Shown here piece after piece: positions 51,411-60,493 of a stretch of DNA of 64,000 nt. Within the stretch, counting starts at the first letter, position 1. Each line of letters opens with the position of its first letter. A program made the position numbers and the translations under genes. The notes below the pieces were generated by a model. It saw only the letters and a list, made by a program, of their open reading frames with translations, had not been told where the DNA came from and made no database searches. The stretch comes from CAYRZL01 sp964428795 (GTDB taxonomy: Bacteria > Bacillota > Clostridia > Lachnospirales > Lachnospiraceae), in contig CAYRZL010000002.1 of assembly GCA_964428795.1 (NCBI GenBank), forward strand, positions 1-64,000. The letters run 5' to 3'.

Positions 51411-52841
51411 ATGAGTAAACAGTATGAAACTGTCATTGGTCTCGAGGTTCATGTAGAGCTTGCCACCAAAACAAAAATTTTCTGCGGATGCTCCACTGCC
51501 TTCGGAGGAGCGCCCAATACACATACCTGTCCGGTTTGTACCGGAATGCCGGGCTCACTGCCGGTATTAAACAAGAAAGTAGTGGAATATGCCATTGCGG
51601 TAGGTCTGGCAACCAACTGTACCATCACCCAGTATTGTAAATTTGACCGGAAAAATTATTTTTACCCGGATAACCCGCAGAACTATCAGATTTCCCAGTT
51701 GTATCTGCCTATTTGCAGAAACGGCGGTGTACAGATCGATACCCCGGCAGGGAAAAAAGTCATCGGTATCCATGAAATTCATATGGAGGAGGATGCGGGC
51801 AAGCTGATCCATGATGAGTGGGAGGACTGCTCTCTGGTGGATTACAACCGCTCCGGTGTGCCGCTGATCGAGATCGTATCCGAGCCGGATATGCGCTCCG
51901 CCGATGAGGTGATCGCTTATCTGGAAAAACTGCGTCTGATCATTCAGTATCTTGGAGCATCCGACTGTAAGCTGCAGGAAGGATCCATGCGTGCGGATGT
52001 AAACCTTTCTGTCCGTGAGGTTGGTGCGTCAGAGTTCGGAACGAGAACGGAGATGAAAAACTTAAACTCCTTCAAAGCCATTGCAAGAGCCATTGAGGGG
52101 GAGCGTGCCCGCCAGATCGAGCTGATCGAGGAGGGGAAAAAGGTGATTCAGGAGACAAGGCGGTGGGATGACAATAAGGAATACTCTTATGCGATGCGTT
52201 CCAAAGAGGACGCCCAGGATTACCGTTATTTTCCGGAGCCGGATCTTGTACCTCTTATGATCAGTGATGAATGGCTGGAGGAGATTCGGGCTGCACAGCC
52301 GGAGCTTCGCAGTGAGAAGCTTGAGCGTTATAAGAAGGAATATGATATCCCGGATTATGATGCGGGCATTATCACAGAATCCAAACATATGGCGGACATT
52401 TTTGAGGAGACCACTGCAATCTGCGGCAAGCCGAAAAAAGTGTCCAACTGGCTCATGGGCGAGACCATGCGGCTCTTAAAGGAAAAAGGACAGGAGCCGG
52501 ATGCCATCCGTTTTTCTCCTGCAAATCTGGCAAAGCTGATCGGGCTGGTGGAAGCGGGAACCATCAACGGAAGTGTGGCAAAGGAAGTGTTTGAGGAAAT
52601 ATTTGAGAAGGATATTGATCCGGAAAGCTATATCGAAGAAAAAGGATTGAAAATGGTCAGCGATGAGGGCGCTTTAAGAGCGACAATCGAACAGGTCATT
52701 GCAGATCATCCCCAGTCTGTGGAGGATTATCATAACGGAAAACAGAAAGCCATCGGATTTTTGGTGGGGCAGACAATGAAGGCCATGAAAGGAAAAGCAA
52801 ATCCGGGAATGGTAAATCAGATATTGAAAGAATTGTTATAG
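51411..52841 (+). CDS. gatB: Asp/Glu-tRNA amidotransferase subunit B
   Basis: 476 residues: ETVIGLEVHVELATKTKIFC at the N-terminus, the zinc Cys motif (CGCSTAFG...CPVCTGMPG), KFDRKNYFYPDNPQNYQISQ, and a C-terminal YqeY-type helical tail. It phosphorylates and amidates the Asp or Glu on the misacylated tRNA. The ATG at 51411 follows GGGAGGGGAG; the frame is open upstream to 51378 inside gatA but that part is not real. It is the last gene of the operon. Confidence 0.96.
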   Translation: MSKQYETVIGLEVHVELATKTKIFCGCSTAFGGAPNTHTCPVCTGMPGSLPVLNKKVVEYAIAVGLATNCTITQYCKFDRKNYFYPDNPQNYQISQLYLPICRNGGVQIDTPAGKKVIGIHEIHMEEDAGKLIHDEWEDCSLVDYNRSGVPLIEIVSEPDMRSADEVIAYLEKLRLIIQYLGASDCKLQEGSMRADVNLSVREVGASEFGTRTEMKNLNSFKAIARAIEGERARQIELIEEGKKVIQETRRWDDNKEYSYAMRSKEDAQDYRYFPEPDLVPLMISDEWLEEIRAAQPELRSEKLERYKKEYDIPDYDAGIITESKHMADIFEETTAICGKPKKVSNWLMGETMRLLKEKGQEPDAIRFSPANLAKLIGLVEAGTINGSVAKEVFEEIFEKDIDPESYIEEKGLKMVSDEGALRATIEQVIADHPQSVEDYHNGKQKAIGFLVGQTMKAMKGKANPGMVNQILKELL

Positions 52842-52848
52842 GAAGTAG

Positions 52849-52883
52849 AATAAGGGGCGCTGCATGGTGCGGCGACCCTTATT
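52849..52883 (+). terminator. Terminator-like hairpin after gatB
   Basis: AATAAGGG (52849-52856) pairs with CCCTTATT (52876-52883), with further GCGC-type pairs inside. It is not followed by a clear T-run. Confidence 0.6.
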
Positions 52884-53010
52884 GTCAAACAGTATAGGCT
52901 TTTCCAGTAATTTAGAATTGACAGTCCGATGTTATTTGTATTAAACTTCCCTGTATACGGAGCAGAAAAAAATTGTAAATTTTATTACTTAAGAAAGAAA
53001 AAGGACGACT

Positions 53011-54633
53011 ATGAGTGAAAATAATTATAATGATTCAAATAACAACGGATATGAAAAATTCTGCTATATGTGCCACAGACCGGAGAGCAGCGTAGGAAAA
53101 CTGATCAAAATTCCGGGAGATATTAGCATATGTCCGGAATGTATGCAGAAAATCTTTGACAGTATGGGACCATTTATGTCTCAGGGAATGCCATTTCCCG
53201 GTATGCCATTTCCGGGAAATCCGGTAAATGGAACCAATTTGCAGGGAGCAGGCAGTCCGTCAGCAGGTCAGAATCAGAATAAGCCCCGGGAAAATGCTCC
53301 ATTGGAGGGAACTGTGGAAGCAAATGGGGAAGATGAACAGAACCAGAGCGAAGAGCAAAAGACAAGCGATGATCAGAAATCAGATGGTGTGTCTCTCGGC
53401 AGCATTTTTGGTTCCGGCAAATTTCCGAATATCAGCATGATCAATCTGAACGACCTGCAGGGGATGTTTGGACAGCAGCCGAAGGTGAAAAAGAAAAAGA
53501 AAGGCGAAAAGACGGAGCCTGCCATCAATATCCGTGATATTCCGGCGCCGCATAAGATCAAAGAGAGTCTGGATGAATATGTCATCGGACAGGAGCAGGC
53601 GAAAAAAGTCATATCGGTGGCAGTTTATAATCATTACAAGCGTGTTGCAACAAATACCCAGGATGAAATTGAAATTGAGAAATCCAATATACTTATGGTA
53701 GGACCAACCGGATGCGGAAAAACCTATCTGATAAAGACACTGGCCCGCCTGTTGGATGTGCCGCTGGCGATTGCGGATGCTACTTCTTTGACGGAGGCAG
53801 GATACATAGGCGATGATATCGAGAGCGTGCTCTCAAAGCTGTTGACCGCGGCGGACAATGATGTGGAGAAGGCGGAACGGGGTATCGTTTTCATAGATGA
53901 GATCGATAAGATTGCCAAAAAGAAAGAGACCAACCACAGAGACGTGAGCGGTGAATCAGTGCAGCAGGGTATGCTGAAGCTTTTAGAGGGCGCCGAGGTG
54001 GAAATCCCGGTAGGATCTACCAGCAAAAACGCCATGGTTCCTATGACTACCATTGATACAAGAAATATTCTTTTCATCTGCGGCGGAGCTTTCCCCGGAT
54101 TGGATGATATTATTAAAGAGCGTCTCAATGAGCGGTCATCCATGGGATTTTATGCAGATCTGAAGGACAAGTATGATGGGGACGAGAATCTGCTTCAAAA
54201 AGTAACTACAGAGGATATTCGGAATTTTGGTATGATCCCTGAGTTTATCGGACGTCTGCCCGTACTTTGTGCACTGGAATCTCTGACGGAAGAGATGCTG
54301 GTTAAGATATTAAAGGAGCCGAAAAATGCAATTCTGAAGCAATACCAGAAATTGCTTGCGCTGGATGAAGTAAAGCTTGAGTTTGATGAGGGAGCGCTTG
54401 AATTCATTGCAAAGAAGGCGAAGGAGAAAAAGGTCGGTGCAAGAGCGCTTCGCTCTATTATCGAGGAGTTTATGCTGGATATCATGTATGAGATTCCAAA
54501 GGATGATAATATCGGACGTGTAGTCATCACAAAGGAATATATTGAGAAAACAGGCGGTCCCCAGATTTACATGAGGGGAACCGAAGCTCTGCCCATGAAA
54601 GAGACACCGGTAATCGCTGTGCAGGAAGCATAA
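53011..54633 (+). CDS. Divergent ClpX-type AAA+ unfoldase with long linker
   Basis: 540 residues, about 120 longer than ordinary ClpX. The zinc domain (Cys18, 21, 41, 44) is joined to the AAA+ core by a low-complexity Pro/Gly/Gln/Asn/Glu linker (about residues 50-170, ending in KKKKKGEK). The core has Walker A GPTGCGKT (231-238), Walker B VFIDEID, pore loop GYIG (264-267; normally GYVG) and sensor 2 GAR. The ClpP-docking IGF loop reads MGF (378-380). The RKH loop that helps grip ssrA-tagged substrates is replaced by GSTSKNAMVP (335-344). No clpP or tig adjoins it. It is probably a second ClpX with altered substrate choice. Confidence 0.88.
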   Translation: MSENNYNDSNNNGYEKFCYMCHRPESSVGKLIKIPGDISICPECMQKIFDSMGPFMSQGMPFPGMPFPGNPVNGTNLQGAGSPSAGQNQNKPRENAPLEGTVEANGEDEQNQSEEQKTSDDQKSDGVSLGSIFGSGKFPNISMINLNDLQGMFGQQPKVKKKKKGEKTEPAINIRDIPAPHKIKESLDEYVIGQEQAKKVISVAVYNHYKRVATNTQDEIEIEKSNILMVGPTGCGKTYLIKTLARLLDVPLAIADATSLTEAGYIGDDIESVLSKLLTAADNDVEKAERGIVFIDEIDKIAKKKETNHRDVSGESVQQGMLKLLEGAEVEIPVGSTSKNAMVPMTTIDTRNILFICGGAFPGLDDIIKERLNERSSMGFYADLKDKYDGDENLLQKVTTEDIRNFGMIPEFIGRLPVLCALESLTEEMLVKILKEPKNAILKQYQKLLALDEVKLEFDEGALEFIAKKAKEKKVGARALRSIIEEFMLDIMYEIPKDDNIGRVVITKEYIEKTGGPQIYMRGTEALPMKETPVIAVQEA

Positions 54634-54646
54634 AAAACATATGTAT

Positions 54647-54682
54647 AAAAAAAGAGAGATGGGAGACCACCTTTCTTTTTTT
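54647..54682 (+). terminator. Intrinsic terminator after clpX-like gene
   Basis: An A-rich arm with GAGATGG (54647-54662) pairs with CCACC and a T-rich arm (54666-54682), loop GAGA. Confidence 0.75.
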
Positions 54683-54797
54683 GTTATGAAGAAGACAGAG
54701 CGGGTATATGCATACAAAATGGAATCGCCCCGGTGGAAGATTCCGTGAAAGGAACCGGCATCGGGACGAAAAACATTGCGCTGTATTTCCAAGCCGT

Positions 54798-56525
54798 TTA
54801 ACGTGAGCGGAACTGATTCAGACTTTCATATACGTTTAATGTTCCAAATCCCCAACTGTTATTTGGATAGGAAATATCAGGATTGCGGTCTGCTCCCAGA
54901 ATCAGCATATTTTTAAAATCGGAAGTGTTTAATTGTGTGTTATTTTGCCGGAGTATTGTCCATTCCATAAGCTGTGCACATGCTCCGGCGGTTATGGCTG
55001 CTGCAACAGAAGTTCCGGTGCGGGTCGTGAGTGCAGCGGCGCCTGCTGCGGGAGGAGCGCCTGCCGGAAGGGGCTGCGGTCCTGTGATATTTACCCCGGG
55101 AGCTGCCAGTTCCGGCTTGATGAGACTGAAGGTGACGAGCCCCCTGCCGGAATCGGGATACAGACTTCCGTCAGCGGCATTATATGCGCCCACAGTAATG
55201 ATGCCGGATGCCATGGAGGGCACTGTGATCGTGATGTCCGGCGAGGAGCGCAGAAAAATGACTTCCCCGGTGAGAAAATTGGTCATGGGAAGCCACATGT
55301 TGAAGGCTCCTTTAATGACCTGGTTGGCATAGACGCGAATGGTCCACAGACCCTGAAGCGGCGTTTTAAACCGCATAAAGATCAGTTGGTCTCCTGTGAG
55401 CAGACCGACTAAGCGATAATCCACGCTGACGGTTGTGTTTTCAAAAATAAAAGAATATTCGCTGGATTGATTGGTTCGTCCGGGTCTTGTGGAAAAGACT
55501 TCTCCGGTGGGAGAGAGGATATCCACTGTAAACAGTTCCGGAGCTCTTGCCCATAATTCCAGGACAAAGCCGGATACATGGGCGCCGACACTGATTTCTA
55601 CGTCCTCGTAGGAATCCGGAGCCAGATCGGTTCCCATAAAATGATGTCTGGCGTTGGTTTCATTTCCGGCAGCAGAGACAATGACCCGGAGTCTGCGCCT
55701 TGAGATATCATTTAAAAAATCGGACAGCGGTGAATTGCCTCCGTGACTGCCCATGTTGGAACCAAGAGCCAGGCAGATGACCAGCGGCATTTGAAGCTGG
55801 TATGCCAGTTGATTCAGCCAGGACAAAGCCAGCATAATGTCATTTTCCTGATAGACCTCCGTCTCAGGATTGATGAAATAGAAATCACGGAGATATTGTT
55901 TGGCGGGCTTGAGCTTTACCATGGCAATGGAAGCCAGAGGGGCCGCACCAATGAAATTGCCGCTTTCATCGGGACTTCCCGCAGCTATTCCGGCAAGAAA
56001 CGTACCGTGTCCGTTGGTGTCAGTGGTAGGCATCAGGGCGGCGGGCGTTTCGGAAGCCAGGGCGGCATTGATGTCATTTTCATCAAATAACGTACCGTAG
56101 GAAAATCCGTCCGGAGATGGACCTTCCATAAGAGTCTGATCCCAGATGGCGGAGATTCTGGTAGTTCCGTCCCCGTTACGAAAGGCAGGATGGGTGTAGT
56201 CTATGCCGGTATCCACAAAGCCGATGAGAATGCCGGAGCCCCGAAGATTAAGCACCGGCTGGTTTTGCAGGGTGAGAATACCGCTTTTTTCCAACGCAGT
56301 CTGATCCAGCAGAGTAAAGCAGTTTGGAATGGCGGAATAGTTGTATATGTTTACGCTTAAAGGAGGCACCAGTTCTCTTGAGAGATAAGCGATATCATAG
56401 ATGTCGCTGACCCGTTGGATACAGGTGATCAGATCAGATTGTATATATTCGTTGTAATTGATAATCACGTCATAATAATCATTGGAATAAATTGCCTCCA
56501 GGCAGTAATCAGAAGATGTTTCCAT
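54798..56525 (-). CDS. Subtilisin-family (S8) serine protease, Csp-like
   Basis: About 575 residues with all three catalytic residues: Asp in GFVDTGIDYTHP, His in DTNGHGTFLAGIAAG, Ser in RTGTSVAAAITAG (about residues 105, 173 and 506). A beta-rich jelly-roll-like insert lies between His and Ser, as in clostridial CspB-type germination proteases. No signal peptide is seen, which also fits. I prefer the ATG at 56525 (METSSDYCLEAIYSNDY); the frame runs open to a TTG at 56576. It stands alone, divergent from the LspA-like gene. The triad makes it active-looking, but a germination role is inferred. Confidence 0.85.
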   Translation of the reverse strand: METSSDYCLEAIYSNDYYDVIINYNEYIQSDLITCIQRVSDIYDIAYLSRELVPPLSVNIYNYSAIPNCFTLLDQTALEKSGILTLQNQPVLNLRGSGILIGFVDTGIDYTHPAFRNGDGTTRISAIWDQTLMEGPSPDGFSYGTLFDENDINAALASETPAALMPTTDTNGHGTFLAGIAAGSPDESGNFIGAAPLASIAMVKLKPAKQYLRDFYFINPETEVYQENDIMLALSWLNQLAYQLQMPLVICLALGSNMGSHGGNSPLSDFLNDISRRRLRVIVSAAGNETNARHHFMGTDLAPDSYEDVEISVGAHVSGFVLELWARAPELFTVDILSPTGEVFSTRPGRTNQSSEYSFIFENTTVSVDYRLVGLLTGDQLIFMRFKTPLQGLWTIRVYANQVIKGAFNMWLPMTNFLTGEVIFLRSSPDITITVPSMASGIITVGAYNAADGSLYPDSGRGLVTFSLIKPELAAPGVNITGPQPLPAGAPPAAGAAALTTRTGTSVAAAITAGACAQLMEWTILRQNNTQLNTSDFKNMLILGADRNPDISYPNNSWGFGTLNVYESLNQFRSR

Positions 56526-56608
56526 AAGCATATGTTCCAAAAAAATTCTTAAAATAGCATATGCAATTTCCGGCAAATATGATATTCTGTGAAAAAGGAA
56601 GGTGGACT

Positions 56609-57070
56609 ATGATTTATATAGGTATCGCGGCAGCCATCGTTGGAGCTGCATTGGGAATCCGCAAATGTGTGGAGCGCACAAGAGAAGAAAATGAGAGTAC
56701 CTGCGGCAAGCGGGGATTTCTGATTTTTCGAAGACATCACAACAAGGGATTTGCACTTGGTAAAGGCAGCCGTTTACCATGGCTGGTAAAGGGAGTAAGT
56801 GTAGGCGCATGTGTGCTGGTCTGCATCATTTTTTGCGTTGTGCTGACGAAAAGAGGAAAAACAGGGCTGAAGATTGGTCTGGCTTTACTGACCGGGGGTG
56901 CAGTTTCAAATATGTATGAGCGTCTGACAAAAGGATATGTGGTAGATTATGTGAGCTTTAACAGTCCGTTTGCCAAGATGCGCAGTGTAGTGTACAATCT
57001 GGCAGATTTCTGTATTTTTTCGGGAGCAATACTGACAGTGATCAGCGAAGCAAAGGAAATTTCGGGATGA
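56609..57070 (+). CDS. Signal peptidase II (LspA)-like membrane protein
   Basis: About 153 residues with four membrane helices. HHNKGFALGKG resembles the N-x-G-A-F strand of LspA. GGAVSNMYERLTKGYVVDYV and VVYNLADFCIFSGA hold the two catalytic aspartates in their usual surroundings (VVD and NLAD). It should cut lipoprotein signal peptides, but it is shorter and more divergent than typical LspA (NMYER in place of N-x2-DR), so a second, specialised enzyme is likely. GGAAGGTGG precedes the ATG at 56609. Confidence 0.8.
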   Translation: MIYIGIAAAIVGAALGIRKCVERTREENESTCGKRGFLIFRRHHNKGFALGKGSRLPWLVKGVSVGACVLVCIIFCVVLTKRGKTGLKIGLALLTGGAVSNMYERLTKGYVVDYVSFNSPFAKMRSVVYNLADFCIFSGAILTVISEAKEISG

Positions 57071-57171
57071 TTGAGACCGGAAGCGATTGGGTGTTTTATT
57101 TTTTCAGGAAATAGTGTAGAATGAGGGGGATGTCGTCAGGCATTCCCAATTTTGTTTCAGGAGGTAGGAAA

Positions 57172-58497
57172 GTGACAGAATTATTTCACTATTTGGAAAA
57201 GTCTGTATCACCGTATCATACAGTGATCACAGCGGAAGAGAGATTGAAAGATGCAGGCTTTGAATGCCTGGATTATAAAAATAGATGGGATTTGAAGAAA
57301 GGCGGAAAATACTATGTAAAGCAGTATGGTTCCACACTGGTCGCATTTACGCTGGGAAAAGCGATTACAGACCGGCTGCCTCTTCGGATGGCGGCAGCCC
57401 ATACGGATTTTCCGGGATTGTGCATCAAGCCGAATCCGGATGTGAAGGGAGACTGTTATGCACAGGTGAATGTGGAGGTATATGGCGGTCCCATACTTGG
57501 AACCTGGCTGGATCGTCCTTTGAGTGCCGCAGGAAAAGTGGCAGTGAAAAGTGATGATATACTCTCACCAAAGATGATGTACATAGATTTGAAAAAACCG
57601 GTGTTTACGATTCCAAATCTTGCACTTCATATGAATCGTGAGGTGAATAAGGGCGTAGAATTAAATTGTCAGAAACATATGCTGCCGATTTTCAGTTGCC
57701 AAAACGTGGGAAAGAAAGCTTCGGCGGAGGATTCTTTTTGTTCAAAAAAAGAAGGAAAAGAATTTGCTTTCGTCGATTATCTGGCAGAGGAGATGAAGGT
57801 CAAACCGGAGGATATTCTCGACTATAACCTTTATTTGTATTGTGCAGAGAATCCACAATATGTCGGGGTGGACGACAGCATGATCTCTTCTCCCCGGCTG
57901 GATAATATCACAAGTGTTTACGCAGTGATAGAAAGTCTGATCGACAGCGGAACTGAGACAGGACATATCAATGTAGCTGCCATTTTTGATCATGAAGAGA
58001 TTGGGAGCAGATCAAAGCAGGGAGCAGGTTCACTGTTTTTCCGTAAGATGCTGGAAAAAATGCTTGGCAGTTTTTCAGAGACCAAAGATCAGGTGGTTGA
58101 AATCATGGCAGATGCCATGCTCGTTTCCTCAGATGTGGCTCACGGATTGCATCCGAACTATACAGAAAAAGCGGATATTACCAACCGGCCGGTGCTGGGC
58201 GGCGGCTTTTGTATCAAGGAGGCGTGTTCCCAGTCATATGCGACAGACAGTGAGGCTATCGGTATTGCTTTACAGATATGTCAGAGTGAGGGGATTTTGT
58301 GCCAGAGATTTGCAAATCGTTCCGATATGGCGGGAGGAGGAACCATCGGTTCCATAGCATCTGCGCTGGTTCCGGTTCCAACTGTGGATGTGGGCGTTCC
58401 GATTCTGGCTATGCATTCTGCCAGAGAGTGTATGGGCAGCGGAGACGAGAAGTCATTGTATGATTTTTTGAGGGCTTTTTTTGTGCAGGGTAATTAG
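57172..58497 (+). CDS. M18-family aspartyl-type aminopeptidase
   Basis: About 441 residues: AAAHTDFPGLCIKPNPD (metal His), DNITSVYAVIESL (bridging Asp), AAIFDHEEIGSRSKQGA (Glu-Glu), DVAHGLHPNY (Asp-x-AH) and VPILAMHSARECMGSGDE (metal His), the full M18 set for a dodecameric zinc peptidase. GTG at 57172 is the start, with AGGAGG 7 bases upstream. The codons for GKKASAEDSF near residue 180 are made of palindromic repeat copy 3 (57710-57740), a small in-frame insert between conserved blocks that did not destroy the gene. Confidence 0.92.
   Translation: MTELFHYLEKSVSPYHTVITAEERLKDAGFECLDYKNRWDLKKGGKYYVKQYGSTLVAFTLGKAITDRLPLRMAAAHTDFPGLCIKPNPDVKGDCYAQVNVEVYGGPILGTWLDRPLSAAGKVAVKSDDILSPKMMYIDLKKPVFTIPNLALHMNREVNKGVELNCQKHMLPIFSCQNVGKKASAEDSFCSKKEGKEFAFVDYLAEEMKVKPEDILDYNLYLYCAENPQYVGVDDSMISSPRLDNITSVYAVIESLIDSGTETGHINVAAIFDHEEIGSRSKQGAGSLFFRKMLEKMLGSFSETKDQVVEIMADAMLVSSDVAHGLHPNYTEKADITNRPVLGGGFCIKEACSQSYATDSEAIGIALQICQSEGILCQRFANRSDMAGGGTIGSIASALVPVPTVDVGVPILAMHSARECMGSGDEKSLYDFLRAFFVQGN
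57710..57740. repeat. Dispersed palindromic repeat, copy 3, inside a coding sequence
   Basis: Arm GAAAGAAAG, centre CTTCGGCGGAGG, arm ATTCTTTTTG. It lies in frame in the M18 gene and encodes GKKASAEDSF. The centre has one base changed from the other copies, as expected for a copy under coding constraint. Confidence 0.8.
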
Positions 58498-58509
58498 ATA
58501 GGAGCAAAA

Positions 58510-59712
58510 ATGAATTTAAAAATAAACAGGAATGGCGGTTACAAAAGAGTATGCGGCGGTTTGATCCTTACCTTCTGTGGATTTGGACTTTCAGGATGCG
58601 GGGTATCCGGGGATACTATGACCAGTTCTGTAAATGAACTGCTGGATGCGACTCAGCACATGGTGAGATCATTTATGGCAGGTTCTGAAGCGGATGTTCC
58701 GCCTTTGGAAGTGGAGAGTGTCTCTGTCGGCAAGTATGCCTATGATACATTAAATGCTGAAGAGAAAAAAGTGTATGATGAGATGCTCTATGCCATTGAA
58801 AACCGGGAGGAGAGCGTGCGTCTGGCTACGTCAGACCAGGCTACGATGGAAAAGGCTTATCAGGCAATGTTTTGTGATAATGGCTATATTTTCTGGAATG
58901 ATGGGTACTCTTATATTGAGTATATCGAGGGAGAAGAGACGGTTGCATATGATTTTCAGCCATCTTTTACTATGGAGGCAGAGCAGCAGGCTGATTACCA
59001 GAAGCAGGTGGATGCGGCAGTGGCAGAGATATTGTCCGGAATCAGCATGGATGTGTCTGATTATGAGAAGGCTTTGTATGTATATGAAACCCTGATCAAT
59101 CAGGTTTCCTATGTGGAAGATGCCAAACAAAATCAGAACATTCTGAGCGCTTTTCTGTACAAAGCTACCGTGTGTCAGGGATACGCATGTGCTACCCAGT
59201 ATTTGTTAAATGAGCTTGGGATCGAATCTACGATTGTGATGGGAGAGGCAAACGGTGAGCCGCATGCATGGAATCTGGTGAAAATGGATGGAGATTATTA
59301 TTATGTGGATACTACCTGGGGTAATACCGCATATTTTTCGGAGAAAGCAAACGAAGAAAAATATGTGGATTACAATTATTTTGGTATAACATCCGCAGAT
59401 TTGCTAAAGACCCATAAAGTGGATGATATTTATACACTGCCCGAGTGCACCGCTACTGCGGATAATTATTTTATTCACGAAGGGCGTTATGTGGAAGCAT
59501 GGGACCCGGATCTGATCGGCGGCTTATATGGAGCGGATTATGCGGATGGTGTTCAGCTCAGCGAGGTGAAATTTGCTTCGCAGGATCTGTTAGAACAGTG
59601 CATCAGCTATTTTATCGAGGATGAAAATATTGTGGATTACTGCGATGGTATTGAGTCTTTGGAATATATGACAAATGAAACTGAATACATGTTGAGCTTG
59701 ATATATTATTAG
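58510..59712 (+). CDS. Lipoprotein with transglutaminase-like domain
   Basis: 400 residues. Signal with lipobox GFGLSGCGVSG (lipid on Cys). The C-terminal half is a transglutaminase/protease-like domain: TVCQGYACATQYLLNELGI (Cys), GEPHAWNLVKMDGDYYYVDT (His and Asp), then TWG. These three residues form the papain-like triad. It should act at the outer face of the membrane, perhaps on peptides or cell-wall material. It follows the M18 gene by 12 bases, with AGGAGC before the ATG, so they are probably co-expressed. Confidence 0.87.
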   Translation: MNLKINRNGGYKRVCGGLILTFCGFGLSGCGVSGDTMTSSVNELLDATQHMVRSFMAGSEADVPPLEVESVSVGKYAYDTLNAEEKKVYDEMLYAIENREESVRLATSDQATMEKAYQAMFCDNGYIFWNDGYSYIEYIEGEETVAYDFQPSFTMEAEQQADYQKQVDAAVAEILSGISMDVSDYEKALYVYETLINQVSYVEDAKQNQNILSAFLYKATVCQGYACATQYLLNELGIESTIVMGEANGEPHAWNLVKMDGDYYYVDTTWGNTAYFSEKANEEKYVDYNYFGITSADLLKTHKVDDIYTLPECTATADNYFIHEGRYVEAWDPDLIGGLYGADYADGVQLSEVKFASQDLLEQCISYFIEDENIVDYCDGIESLEYMTNETEYMLSLIYY

Positions 59713-59715
59713 GGC

Positions 59716-59744
59716 TTGATTATTGCAGAAGAGTATGTTAAATT
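59716..59744 (+). promoter_or_regulatory. Promoter of the decarboxylase pump operon
   Basis: TTGATT (59716-59721), 17 bases, TAAATT (59739-59744), about 48 bases before the first start codon. Confidence 0.5.
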
Positions 59745-59792
59745 ATTAACGAATAATTCCGGTTGGAAAATAAAGGAAAAGGGGGCTTGTCT

Positions 59793-60092
59793 ATGAGCAA
59801 CGCTTTTGTAGTTGCGATGGGAGTCGGAACAGTATTTGTAGGGTTGATTGCCTTAATTATTCTTGTGAAAATTATGGCTGCCATTATAGGGGTTTTATTT
59901 CCGAATAAAAAGAGGGAATCTGCGCCGACACAGGCAAATGTGGCTGCGGCGGGAATATCAGCAGAACCTAAACAGCCGGAGATAGCGGACAAAGGAGCTT
60001 TTGTGGCGGCAGTCAGTGCGGCGATCGCAGAGGAATTGGGAACGGATGTATCCCACATTCGGATTCATTCTATTAAAAGGCTGAGTCAGTGA
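59793..60092 (+). CDS. Decarboxylase sodium pump, gamma subunit (OadG family)
   Basis: 99 residues: one N-terminal membrane helix (FVVAMGVGTVFVGLIALIIL), a Pro/Ala-rich linker and a C-terminal segment FVAAVSAAIAEELGTDVSHIRIHSIKRL, as in OadG/MmdD. It anchors and stabilises the pump complex. The ATG at 59793 follows AAAAGGGGG. First gene of the operon. Confidence 0.88.
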   Translation: MSNAFVVAMGVGTVFVGLIALIILVKIMAAIIGVLFPNKKRESAPTQANVAAAGISAEPKQPEIADKGAFVAAVSAAIAEELGTDVSHIRIHSIKRLSQ

Positions 60093-60115
60093 TGATGCAT
60101 TAGGAGGAGAAGAAT

Positions 60116-60466
60116 ATGAAACGATATCGTGTAAATGTAAATGGAACGGATTATGAGATCACACTGGAGGTTCTTCCGGAGGGAGAGAGCTTTGATACAA
60201 AACCGGCATCTGCTCCGGCAGCACCTGTGCAGACGTCAGCGCCCGCCGGAAACGGAGAGCAGATCACCAGTCCGATGCCCGGAACGATCCTGGATGTAAA
60301 GGTAAAAGCCGGTGACAGTGTAAAGGCAGGTCAGGTACTGATGATTCTGGAAGCAATGAAAATGGAAAATGAGATCATGGCTCCGTCAGATGGAAAAATC
60401 GTATCTGTCGGCGTGGAAAAGGGCGCTCAGGTAGAGAATGGAGCATTGTTGTGCGTGATCGGTTAA
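60116..60466 (+). CDS. Biotin carboxyl carrier subunit of the decarboxylase
   Basis: 116 residues: an N-terminal strand segment, an Ala/Pro linker (KPASAPAAPVQTSAPAG) and a biotinyl domain with LEAMKMENEIMAP, where the Lys in EAMKM carries biotin. It shuttles CO2 from the carboxyltransferase to the membrane beta subunit. AGGAGGAGAAG precedes the ATG. It replaces the biotin domain that is missing from the carboxyltransferase gene at 61808. Confidence 0.93.
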   Translation: MKRYRVNVNGTDYEITLEVLPEGESFDTKPASAPAAPVQTSAPAGNGEQITSPMPGTILDVKVKAGDSVKAGQVLMILEAMKMENEIMAPSDGKIVSVGVEKGAQVENGALLCVIG

Positions 60467-60493
60467 TGGTCGGACGATGAAAGGGGTATTTGA

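Noticed and set aside
52918..52944. clpX-like gene promoter (TTGACA with TATTAA)
   Set aside because: The spacing is only 15 bases, and the alternative -10 is poor, so I did not list it.
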